From assembly GCF_019175365.1 (NCBI RefSeq), contig NZ_CP059572.1:1116001-1180000 (forward strand): 64,000 nucleotides of DNA, in the 5' to 3' direction. Positions 51,027 through 58,441 of this stretch are shown in pieces. The DNA is from Actinomadura graeca. Its GTDB lineage: Bacteria; Actinomycetota; Actinomycetes; Streptosporangiales; Streptosporangiaceae. How positions within the stretch are numbered: position 1 is the stretch's first letter; each line of letters starts with the position of its first letter. A program made the translations under genes and the position numbers. Under the pieces are notes generated by a model. That model did no database searches. It saw nothing but the letters and a program-made list of their open reading frames with translations, and was not told the origin of the DNA.

Positions 51027-51764
51027 ATGACGGAATCTGCGGGCGGCGAAGGCGGGACCGGACGGGTCGTCGTGGTGACCGGCGCGAACGGCGCAGCCGG
51101 GCAGGCGGTGACGCGGCGCCTCGCGGCGGGCGGCACGCACGTCGTCGCCGCGGGCCGCCGCCCCCTCGACTGGGGCGACGACCGCGTCTCCCCCGCCGTG
51201 GTGGACCTGCTGGACGCCGCCGCCACCCGCGCGTGGGCCGCCGGCGTCGCCGAGCGGCACGGCCGCGTCGACGGGCTCGTCCACCTGGTGGGCGGCTGGC
51301 GCGGCGGCACCCCCTTCGAGGACACCGACCTGGACGACTGGACGTTCCTGCACGACCAGCTCGTCCGGACGCTGCAGCACGCGACGCTCGCCTTCCACCG
51401 GCACCTGCGCGCCGCGCCACGCGGACGGTTCGCGATCGTCTCGCAGCACGCCGCCCGCCACCCCAAGCAGAACGCCGCCGCGTACGCCACCGCGAAGGCC
51501 GCGTCCGAGGCGTGGACGCTCGCGATGGCCGACTCCTTCGCCGCCGACCCGCCCCCGGCCCCCGGGGGCGGCGCGGACGGGGACGCCGGCCCCGCCGCCG
51601 TCATCCTGGTGGTCGAGGCGCTGCTCACCGACGAGATGCGCGAGAAGCGCCCCGACGCCGACTTCAGCCGCCTCACCCACGTCGACGACCTGGCGGACGC
51701 CGTCGCGGGCCTCTGGATCCGGCCCGCCGCCGAGCTGAACGGGACACGGCGTGAGCTCTCCTGA
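51027..51764 (+). CDS. Short-chain dehydrogenase/reductase
   Basis: 245-residue Rossmann-fold enzyme: cofactor motif TGANGAAGQAVT near residue 20, and active-site YATAK near 155, with Ser in FAIVSQHAARH upstream. The internal PPPAPGGGADGD stretch is a low-complexity loop. It overlaps the threonine aldolase start by 14 bases, so the two are co-expressed. Substrate unknown. It lies close to the CqsA-like gene but is transcribed toward it. Confidence 0.88.
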   Translation: MTESAGGEGGTGRVVVVTGANGAAGQAVTRRLAAGGTHVVAAGRRPLDWGDDRVSPAVVDLLDAAATRAWAAGVAERHGRVDGLVHLVGGWRGGTPFEDTDLDDWTFLHDQLVRTLQHATLAFHRHLRAAPRGRFAIVSQHAARHPKQNAAAYATAKAASEAWTLAMADSFAADPPPAPGGGADGDAGPAAVILVVEALLTDEMREKRPDADFSRLTHVDDLADAVAGLWIRPAAELNGTRRELS

Positions 51765-52809
51765 GCCGCCCGGCGGGCCCGCGGCGCGCGGCTTCGCCAG
51801 CGACAACCAGGCGTCCGTCCACCCCGACGTCCTCGCGGCACTGGCCGCGGTGAACGACGGCCACCAGCCCGCCTACGGCGCCGACACCGTCACCGCGCGG
51901 CTCGGCGACGTCGTCCGGCGCCACTTCGGCGAGCGCGCCGAGGTGTTCCCGGTGTTCAACGGGACGGGCGCGAACGTCGTCTCGCTGCAGGCGATGTCGG
52001 AACGGTGGAGCGCGGTGCTCTGCCCCGACTCCGCGCACATCAACACCGACGAGTGCGGCGCCGCGGAGAAGGTCGCCGGCCTGAAGCTGATCCCCGTCCC
52101 CACGCCCGACGGCAAGATGACCCCCGCCCTCCTCGACCGGTACGCGACGGGGTTCGGCAACGTGCAGCGCGCCCAGCCCTCGGCGGTGTCGATCACCCAG
52201 AGCACCGAGCTGGGCACCGTCTACACCCCGGAGGAGATCACGGCGGTCGCGGCCGCGGCGCACGGGCGGGGCATGCTCGTCCACATGGACGGCGCCCGGA
52301 TCGCCAACGCGGCGGCGGCGCTCGACCTGCCGATGCGCGCCTTCACCGCCGACGCCGGGGTGGACGTGCTGTCGTTCGGCGGCACCAAGAACGGGCTGCT
52401 GCTGGGCGAGGCGATCGTCGTCCTGAACCCGGACGCGGTGCGGGGCATGGCGTTCCTGCGCAAGACCGGCATGCAACTGGCGTCGAAGATGCGCTACCTG
52501 TCGGCCCAGCTCGTCGCGCTCCTGGACGGCGACCTGTGGCTGCGCAACGCCCGGCACGCCAACGCGATGGCGCGCCGCCTGGCGGACGCGGCGCGCGGCC
52601 TGCCGGGGGTCGAGATCGTCCGCCCCGTCGAGGCGAACGCGGTGTTCGCCGTCATGCCGGAGGACGCGGCGGAGCGTCTGCGCAAGCGGTTCGCGTTCTA
52701 CACCTGGGACGAGCGGACCGGAGAGGTCCGCTGGGTGTGCTCCTTCGACCTCACCGAGGACGACGTGGACGCCTTCGCCGCCGCCCTCGCCGCGGAACTC
52801 TCCGCCTGA
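51751..52809 (+). CDS. ltaE: Low-specificity L-threonine aldolase
   Basis: 352 residues, fold-type I PLP enzyme of the beta-eliminating lyase/threonine aldolase family: FASDNQASVHPDVL near residue 15, DSAHINTDECGA near 95, LVHMDGARIANAAAAL near 180, and PLP lysine in FGGTKNGLL near 213. It cleaves L-threonine or L-allo-threonine to glycine and acetaldehyde. GTG start at 51751, inside the SDR gene, by 14 bases. It converges on the autoinducer-synthase-like gene across a 13-bp tandem repeat. Confidence 0.93.
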   Translation: MSSPEPPGGPAARGFASDNQASVHPDVLAALAAVNDGHQPAYGADTVTARLGDVVRRHFGERAEVFPVFNGTGANVVSLQAMSERWSAVLCPDSAHINTDECGAAEKVAGLKLIPVPTPDGKMTPALLDRYATGFGNVQRAQPSAVSITQSTELGTVYTPEEITAVAAAAHGRGMLVHMDGARIANAAAALDLPMRAFTADAGVDVLSFGGTKNGLLLGEAIVVLNPDAVRGMAFLRKTGMQLASKMRYLSAQLVALLDGDLWLRNARHANAMARRLADAARGLPGVEIVRPVEANAVFAVMPEDAAERLRKRFAFYTWDERTGEVRWVCSFDLTEDDVDAFAAALAAELSA

Positions 52810-52839
52810 CCGCCCGTCCTCCCCGCCGAACCTGCCCCG

Positions 52840-52898
52840 CCCGTCCTGCCCGCCCGTCCTGCCCGCCCGTCCTGCCCGCCCGTCCTGCCCGCCCGTCC
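52840..52898. repeat. 13-bp tandem repeat, about 4.5 units
   Basis: CCCGTCCTGCCCG at 52840, 52853, 52866 and 52879, then a partial copy to 52898. It fills the gap between the ltaE stop and the stop of the convergent CqsA-like gene. No coding role; likely length-variable. Confidence 0.85.
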
Positions 52899-52918
52899 CG
52901 GCGGACGCGCCCCCGGTC

Positions 52919-54085
52919 TCAGGCCCGGTGCGGGGAGGCGGGCATCTGCACCTTGTCACACAGTTCGCGACAGGCCACCAGGATGCGTTCCACGTCGTCG
53001 TCGCTCAGGCCCGCGTGCATGGACAGGCGGACCAGCGTGCGGCGCAGCGACGTGGCGGGCGGGAACAGCGCGGCGCTGAAGATGTCGCGGCCCGCCAGCG
53101 CGTCGCGGAGCAGCATCGCGTCGGCCTCCGAGGCGGCGTGCAGGGCGATGATCTGCGTGTCGCCCTCGCCCAGGTCGTAGCCGAGCGCGGTCAGCCCCCG
53201 GCGCAGGCGGCCGGTGACCTTGCGCAGCCGCTCCCGCCGCCAGCCCTCCTCCCGGACGACCTCCAGCGCCGCCGCGAGCCCGGCGATGTCGTGCGGCAGC
53301 AGCGTCGTGCTGAAGACCGACGGGAACGCCGTGTGCTTGAAGTACTCCGCGAAGTCCGCGCGGTTGCAGGTGATCAGGCCGGCCCGCCCGGGCAGCGCCT
53401 TGGCCAGGCTGGCGGTGCGGAAGTCGACCCGCGCCGCGAGGCCGAGCGCGGAGACCAGCCCCTCGCCGCGCTCGCCGTGCGTGCCGAGCGAGTGCGACTC
53501 GTCGACCACCAGCAGGCAGCCGTGCTCGCGCGCCACCTCGACCAGGCCGCGCAGCGGGCAGACCGAGCCGTCGGTGCTGTAGACGGCGTCGGCGACGATC
53601 ACGCCGGAGCCGCCGACCTCGATGCGGCGCCGCAGGTGCCCGAGGTCGTTGTGGCGGAAGTAGGCGATCTCGGCCCCCGCCGCCCGCGCGCCCTCCCACA
53701 GCGACATGTGCGCCAGGACGTCCAGGTAGACCGGGACGTCGGGGCCCGCGACGACCTGCAGCAGCCCGGTGTTGGCCGCCCACCCGGACGGGCACAGCAC
53801 CCCGGCGCCGGCGTCCATGTGCCGCGCGAAGGCGCTGCCCAGCCGGATCTGCGGATGGTCGTCGGGCAGGCACGGGCCGGGCAGCGGCGCCGCCCCCTCC
53901 GCCGCGCGCAGGCTCGCGATCATCGCGCCGCTGATCTCCGGATGCTCGGCGATGGCGAGATAGTCGCTGCACGTCAGCACGATCGCCCTGGTCCCCGGCG
54001 CCTTGGCGGGGCGTGCGCGGCGCCTGCCCACGGCGCCGCGGAAGTCCTGGATGCGCTCGCCCAATCGCTGGTGGGCGCTGGTCAT
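52919..54085 (-). CDS. cqsA: CqsA/LqsA-like alpha-oxoamine synthase (autoinducer synthase homologue)
   Basis: 388 residues, the size of Vibrio CqsA. A fold-type I PLP alpha-oxoamine synthase whose sequence matches CqsA/LqsA more than KAPA synthase: SDYLAIAEHPEI, SGWAANTGLLQ, YLDVLAHMSLWEGAR near residue 125, ADAVYSTDGS, DESHSLGTHG near 193, and PLP lysine in TASLAKALPGRAG near 228. CqsA condenses an acyl-CoA with an amino donor to make alpha-hydroxyketone signals. The ATG at 54085 has GGGGGAG about 10 bases upstream; 54118 is less likely. A TATGAT box lies at 54142-54137. No CqsS-like sensor is near. Confidence 0.85.
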   Translation of the reverse strand: MTSAHQRLGERIQDFRGAVGRRRARPAKAPGTRAIVLTCSDYLAIAEHPEISGAMIASLRAAEGAAPLPGPCLPDDHPQIRLGSAFARHMDAGAGVLCPSGWAANTGLLQVVAGPDVPVYLDVLAHMSLWEGARAAGAEIAYFRHNDLGHLRRRIEVGGSGVIVADAVYSTDGSVCPLRGLVEVAREHGCLLVVDESHSLGTHGERGEGLVSALGLAARVDFRTASLAKALPGRAGLITCNRADFAEYFKHTAFPSVFSTTLLPHDIAGLAAALEVVREEGWRRERLRKVTGRLRRGLTALGYDLGEGDTQIIALHAASEADAMLLRDALAGRDIFSAALFPPATSLRRTLVRLSMHAGLSDDDVERILVACRELCDKVQMPASPHRA

Positions 54086-54136
54086 GGTCGTCTCACTCCC
54101 CCATCGGGCGATGGTCACCGAACGTAGTTCTTCCTA

Positions 54137-54142
54137 ATCATA
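54137..54142 (-). promoter_or_regulatory. Possible -10 element for the CqsA-like gene
   Basis: Minus-strand TATGAT, 51 bp before the ATG at 54085; no good -35 is seen. Local AT content is raised. Confidence 0.4.
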
Positions 54143-54203
54143 GTGTGAAAAGAATCAATGACGGTGCCCAAAACGACGCCTGCTCCGAGAAAACTTCACG
54201 AGT

Positions 54204-54231
54204 GGAACGTATCGTTCCGTTCTGCTATAGT
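54204..54231 (+). promoter_or_regulatory. Palindromic operator overlapping a promoter
   Basis: GGAACG-TAT-CGTTCC at 54204-54218 lies over the -35 region of a promoter with -10 TATAGT (54226-54231). It fits the pattern RGAACG-N3-CGYTCY also found at 11192-11206. The controlled gene starts at 54263. Confidence 0.6.
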
Positions 54232-54262
54232 GGAGACACCGCAACGCACCGAGGGAGAGACG

Positions 54263-54856
54263 ATGATGGACGCGACCACGTCAGGCTGGAACGTTCTCGA
54301 CACCGCGCACGAGGCCCTGCGCACCGCCGTCCGGGAGGTCCCCGCCGGAGCCTGGACATGGCCCACGCCCTGCACCGAATGGGACGTCACCCAGGTCGTC
54401 CAGCACGCGGCCGGCGACCAGCTGGCCTTCGCCGCCGCCATCACCGGCGGGCCCGGCCCCGGCTTCGACCCCTTCGCGCCGTCCGGGACCATCGACGGCG
54501 ACCCGGGCGCGTTCCTGGAGCCGATGCTGGCCGCGTGCGCCGCCGCCTGGGCCACCGTCGACAAGGACGCCGGGACCGTGCCCGTCCCCGTCCCCCCGAA
54601 CGCCCTCCCCCCGCGCGTCGGGGCCGGCGCCGCCGCGCTCGACGCCGCCGTCCACGCCTGGGACATCGCCATGGCCACCGGACGGCCGTCGCCGCTCACC
54701 GGCGACCTCGCCCGCGAGCTGCTCACCGTCGCCAAGGAGATCGTCGAGCCGCTGCGCCAGTACGGCGCCTACGCCGACGCGATCGAAGGGGACGGCGACG
54801 ACGACGTCGCCGCGCTCCTGCACTACCTCGGCCGCGACCCCCGCTGGACCGCCTGA
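54263..54856 (+). CDS. TIGR03086-family (mycothiol-dependent isomerase-like) metal-binding protein
   Basis: 197 residues of the DinB/MDMPI fold: WTWPTPCTEWDVTQVVQHAAGDQLAFA near residue 28-55, and AAALDAAVHAWDIAMATGRP near 130. In actinobacteria these bind a divalent metal and may act with mycothiol as isomerase or transferase; the exact reaction is not known. ATG at 54263 with GAGGGAGAG 4 bases upstream, in a start pair ATGATG. Divergent from the CqsA-like gene, with a palindromic operator in its promoter. Confidence 0.82.
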   Translation: MMDATTSGWNVLDTAHEALRTAVREVPAGAWTWPTPCTEWDVTQVVQHAAGDQLAFAAAITGGPGPGFDPFAPSGTIDGDPGAFLEPMLAACAAAWATVDKDAGTVPVPVPPNALPPRVGAGAAALDAAVHAWDIAMATGRPSPLTGDLARELLTVAKEIVEPLRQYGAYADAIEGDGDDDVAALLHYLGRDPRWTA

Positions 54857-54979
54857 CTCCCCCCGGCGGGCCCGCACGGGCGGGTCCGCCGGCGCCCGCC
54901 ACCAACCCCCCATGGCACGTTCCGCTGCCGGGCAGCCCCCGGTCGCATACGCTTCAGACAAAAGGCCGACTAATAGGGT

Positions 54980-56017
54980 GTGGAGACGATCACCGCCGGC
55001 GCTGGACACGCGGCGCCCGCCAGGCTCCCCGACGACGGCGGCGACGCCGCGGCGATCACCGGAAGACCCCCGCCGTCCCCGCGGACCCGCTGGGCCGTCG
55101 CGGGCCTGCTCCTGACAGGGCTCGCCACCGTCGCGATCCTGGTCTTCGGGCCCGGCCCGCTCGGCCCGGCCGCGACCGTGGTCCGGCACATGCGGTGGGG
55201 GTTCCTGCCCGTGCTCGTCCTGCTGTCCCTGCTGCACTACGTCTTCGCCGCGGTCGCGCTGCGCGGCGCGGCGGGCCGCGCGCTGCCGCTGTACGAGACG
55301 ACGCTCACGCAGTTCACCGCCGCGGCCGCCAACCGGATCACACCGGGCGGCCTCGGCGCCGTCGCCGTCAACACCCGCTACCTCGTCTGCCGCGGCCTCC
55401 CGCTCCCCCGCGCCGCGGTCGCCGTGGCCGTGCTGCAGGTCGCCGGGCTGCCCGCCGACCTGCTGCTGATGGCCGCCGTCCTCGGCACCGGCGGCGGGGA
55501 CGACCGCATGCTCGACGCCCTCGGCAGCCACGCCGCGCAGGCCGCCGGACTCGTCCGTCCCGTCCCGCTGCTCGTCGTCGCCGGGGTGCTGGTCCCCGCG
55601 GCCGTGCTGATGGGCCGCCGCGCCGCCCGCTCCGCCGCGGTGGGACGCGCGGTCGGCGGCCTCGCCGACCTGTGCCGCCGGCCCCGCGACCTCGCGGTCA
55701 CCCTCGGCGCGTCCGCGACGACCACCCTCGTCCTCGGGCTGGCGTTCTCGCTCAGCGTCCTCGCCGTGCCGGGCACCACCACCGGGCCCGGGGACGTCCT
55801 CGCGCTGCTGGCCGCCTACCTGGTCGGGGCCGCGGCGAGCTCGGCGGTCCCGTCCCCGGGCGGCGTCGGCTCCACCGAGGCGGCCCTCGTCGCCGCGCTC
55901 GCCGCCCTCGGCATCGCGGCGGGGCCCGCCCTGCAGGCCGTCCTGCTGTTCCGCGCGATCACGTTCTGGGCGCCGGTGCCGGTGGGCCTGTTCGCTTATC
56001 GGACACTCCGCCGGTGA
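54980..56017 (+). CDS. UPF0104/YbhN-like integral membrane protein
   Basis: 345 residues with about 8 membrane helices and the family's PSPGGVGSTEAALVAAL motif near residue 295, plus NRITPGGLGAVAVNTRYL near 115. It is the lysylphosphatidylglycerol-synthase transmembrane-type (flippase-like) family; function unknown, may handle lipid-linked substrates. GTG start at 54980, with TAATAG just upstream, so the transcript may be nearly leaderless. It is not obviously linked to neighbours. Confidence 0.85.
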   Translation: METITAGAGHAAPARLPDDGGDAAAITGRPPPSPRTRWAVAGLLLTGLATVAILVFGPGPLGPAATVVRHMRWGFLPVLVLLSLLHYVFAAVALRGAAGRALPLYETTLTQFTAAAANRITPGGLGAVAVNTRYLVCRGLPLPRAAVAVAVLQVAGLPADLLLMAAVLGTGGGDDRMLDALGSHAAQAAGLVRPVPLLVVAGVLVPAAVLMGRRAARSAAVGRAVGGLADLCRRPRDLAVTLGASATTTLVLGLAFSLSVLAVPGTTTGPGDVLALLAAYLVGAAASSAVPSPGGVGSTEAALVAALAALGIAAGPALQAVLLFRAITFWAPVPVGLFAYRTLRR

Positions 56018-56111
56018 CCTTTACGTAGTAAGACAGATCCCCCGCCCGGGGGAGGCGGTTCCCCCTCCGGGGCGATCAGCCGGCGCCACGCCCCGTGCGA
56101 TCGTCAAGGAC

Positions 56112-56708
56112 ATGACGACCCTCGCGACCGCGCGGATGGGCGCGGCCTGGAAGTCCGCCCACGCCCCCGCCGCCGGTGTCCCCCGCTGGGCGCGGGTGGC
56201 CGCCTGCGCCATCCCGTTCCTCGCCCTGCCGTCCGGCCTGTGGCGGATCGCCGGGATCACCCTGCACCTGCCGATCATCGCGGGCGGGGACGACCTCCAG
56301 GACGGCGGGAGCCTCCCGGGCTGGCTGCCCATCGAGATCTACGTGGTGCTCCTGTCGGTCCTGTCGGAGGGCCTCGCCTTCACCGCCGTCGGGCTGGTGT
56401 CGGGATGGGGCGAGGTGTTCCCGCGCTGGGTCCCCTTCCTGCGCGGACGGCGCGTGCCGCCCCTCGGCGCCGTCATCCCCGCCGCCCTGGGCGCCGCGGC
56501 CCTGACGCTGCTGTGGACGGTCGCCGCCGTCACCATCCCCCTGGGGAGGACCCTCCAGGGACGCCCGGCCGAGGGCGACGGCCCCATGGACCTCCACACC
56601 TGGGAGGGCGTGCTGGCCTTCTCCGCCTACGCGCCGCTCGTGCTGTGGGGCCCGCTGCTGGCCGCCGTCACGGTCGCGTACTGGCGCCGGCGGAGCGGCC
56701 GGGCCTGA
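56112..56708 (+). CDS. Integral membrane protein of unknown function
   Basis: 198 residues, about four membrane helices (VAACAIPFLALPSGLWRIAG, IYVVLLSVLSEGLAFTAVGLV, VIPAALGAAALTLLWTVAAV and LVLWGPLLAAVTVAYW). The N-terminus is cytoplasmic and basic. I do not recognise a function. It converges on the GDSL gene with 10 bp between stops. Confidence 0.7.
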   Translation: MTTLATARMGAAWKSAHAPAAGVPRWARVAACAIPFLALPSGLWRIAGITLHLPIIAGGDDLQDGGSLPGWLPIEIYVVLLSVLSEGLAFTAVGLVSGWGEVFPRWVPFLRGRRVPPLGAVIPAALGAAALTLLWTVAAVTIPLGRTLQGRPAEGDGPMDLHTWEGVLAFSAYAPLVLWGPLLAAVTVAYWRRRSGRA

Positions 56709-56718
56709 CGTCCCCGGC

Positions 56719-57534
56719 TCAGGTCTGCGCGTGCACCGGCACCTTGGCGGAGCCGCTGAGCGCGGGCAGATAGCCGCCCCGGTGCCCCTTCGCCGTGGGG
56801 TGGTAGGACGACTCGAACGGGACGGTCACCGAGTTGAGCCAGTCCTCGCCGGAGCACAGCTCGTGCCCGGAGAACTCGTCGCGCACGTCCGACCAGGTGA
56901 AGCCGGCGCGCCCCACCGCCGAGGCGATGGCCGAGTCGAGGGCGTCGGCGGCGCCGTTCAGCGCGGTGCGCTTGGTGTTGCTGAGCCCCACGCACACATC
57001 GACGATCTTGTAGAGCCGCGGGTACCCGAGCACCACGACCTGCGCGGACGGCGCCTTGGACCGGATCTTCGTGTACACCGAGTCGAGTTTGCCCGGCAAC
57101 GTGTTCTTCATATAGGTCTTGGCCTTGTTCACCGCGGTCACGCACGCCGAGTCCGACTGCAGTACGCAGGTCAGCATGACGTCGGAGAAGCCCGCGTCGT
57201 TCCCGCCGACCGAGATGCTCACCAGCGTCGTGGACGAGCCCAGCGCGCCGAGCTGGCCGTCGGCGACCGTGGTGGTCGTCGCGCCGGAGCAGGCGACGAA
57301 CTTGAACGAACCCGTCGCGTGGGCCGCCGCCCACAGCTTCGGATAGGCGTTGGCGCTGCGGTTGCACGCGCCGCTCGCGGGGTCGTAGTCCCCCGCGCCG
57401 GTCCCGGACGAGTACGAGTCGCCGAGGGCGACGTAGTTCGTCGTGGCCGCCGAGGCGGTCCCGGGCCAGGTGAGGGAACCGGCGGCGAAGGCGGCCGCGC
57501 CGAAGGTGAGCAGGCAGGGGCGGGGGAGGCGCAT
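56719..57534 (-). CDS. Secreted SGNH/GDSL esterase
   Basis: 271 residues with signal peptide (about 8-28, GTASAA cleavage). SGNH blocks: YVALGDSYSSGTG near residue 36, the glycine oxyanion region, ISVGGNDAGF near 110, and ESSYHPTAKGH near 245 with the catalytic Asp/His. Six cysteines in the mature part likely form three disulfides. Close to the Streptomyces secreted lipases (SCLip-like). ATG preceded by CGGAG. The 351-bp upstream gap holds no gene. Confidence 0.92.
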   Translation of the reverse strand: MRLPRPCLLTFGAAAFAAGSLTWPGTASAATTNYVALGDSYSSGTGAGDYDPASGACNRSANAYPKLWAAAHATGSFKFVACSGATTTTVADGQLGALGSSTTLVSISVGGNDAGFSDVMLTCVLQSDSACVTAVNKAKTYMKNTLPGKLDSVYTKIRSKAPSAQVVVLGYPRLYKIVDVCVGLSNTKRTALNGAADALDSAIASAVGRAGFTWSDVRDEFSGHELCSGEDWLNSVTVPFESSYHPTAKGHRGGYLPALSGSAKVPVHAQT

Positions 57535-57885
57535 CGGGACTCCGGGACGGGAACGGGGAACGGGAAAAGATCCACCCCTTTATACCCCGCGCGCCTTTCC
57601 GGGAAGCGCACGTTCTGATCAACAATCTTTGTCAGATTTCGCCCTTGCCGCACTCAATCCTCCGGAACCGTAACTTCCGCCACTCAAGAATTCACTACGA
57701 CTTCGACAAAGCACGCTGTCCCCTAGAAACGCCACATTTACCTCCCGCCCTCGTGAGAGCACCCGTCCACGCAGGTCATCGCCACGGCGGGCGCGGGACG
57801 GCCCGCGTACCGCCGGAAGCCGCGACAATGGACCCGCATCGGCCCCGCCGCGAAGATCACATAACGGGAACAGGTAGACGCCCAC
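57535..57885. promoter_or_regulatory. 351-bp gene-free divergent region, GDSL and NUDIX genes
   Basis: AT-richer than its surroundings. Minus strand TATAAA at 57584-57579 is a possible -10 for the GDSL gene; no convincing -35. Reading frames that cross it are shadows. No palindrome longer than 10 bp was seen. Confidence 0.35.
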
Positions 57886-58395
57886 GTGAAAGCACAGATC
57901 CGCCCACCGGGGGGAAGGTCCGCCGATCATCGCGGCACGCTGCTCCCCCGCCTGCTCGCACGCCTGTGGAAGCGCCTGGGCGGGCGCGCGCAATGGCGGC
58001 TCGCCCGCCTGCGGCACGACACGTTCCTGGTGTACGCCGCCGGAATCGTCCGCGACGACCACGGCCGGATCCTGCTGCTCCGGCACAGGCTGTGGCCCGC
58101 CTACCGCGCCTGGGGCTTGCCCGGCGGCTACATCGAGGCCGGTGAGAGGCCGGAGGACGCGGTGATCCGCGAGATCCGGGAGGAGACGTCCCTGACGGCC
58201 GAGGTCGCGGGGCCGCCCGTCCACCTCGCGGGCGGCTACCGCTACCGCGTCGAGGTCTACTACGACGCCCGCGTGGCGGGCGGCCGCCTCCACCTCGACA
58301 CCGCGGAGATCCTGGAGGCCCGCTGGTGCCCCCTCGACGCCCTCCCCGCCGAAATGTCCCCCCGGCTCCGCGAGCTGATCGCCCGCCTCACCTGA
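57886..58395 (+). CDS. NUDIX hydrolase
   Basis: 169 residues. The NUDIX box GGYIEAGERPEDAVIREIREETSL near residue 83-106 fits GX5EX7REUXEEXGU except that the second glycine is Ser. The core is preceded by a basic N-terminus of about 45 residues (LLPRLLARLWKRLGGRAQWRLARL), possibly membrane-associated. Substrate nucleoside diphosphate derivative unknown. GTG start at 57886; a weak site AGGTAGA precedes. Confidence 0.85.
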   Translation: MKAQIRPPGGRSADHRGTLLPRLLARLWKRLGGRAQWRLARLRHDTFLVYAAGIVRDDHGRILLLRHRLWPAYRAWGLPGGYIEAGERPEDAVIREIREETSLTAEVAGPPVHLAGGYRYRVEVYYDARVAGGRLHLDTAEILEARWCPLDALPAEMSPRLRELIARLT

Positions 58396-58441
58396 CGGCG
58401 TGGCAGATCGCCCCGGTGATGCGCGCCGGGTGCCGACTCAC

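Noticed and set aside
57619..58293. 224-codon minus-strand frame across the GDSL-NUDIX gap
   Set aside because: It overlaps the NUDIX gene antisense, and has no motif or ribosome site.
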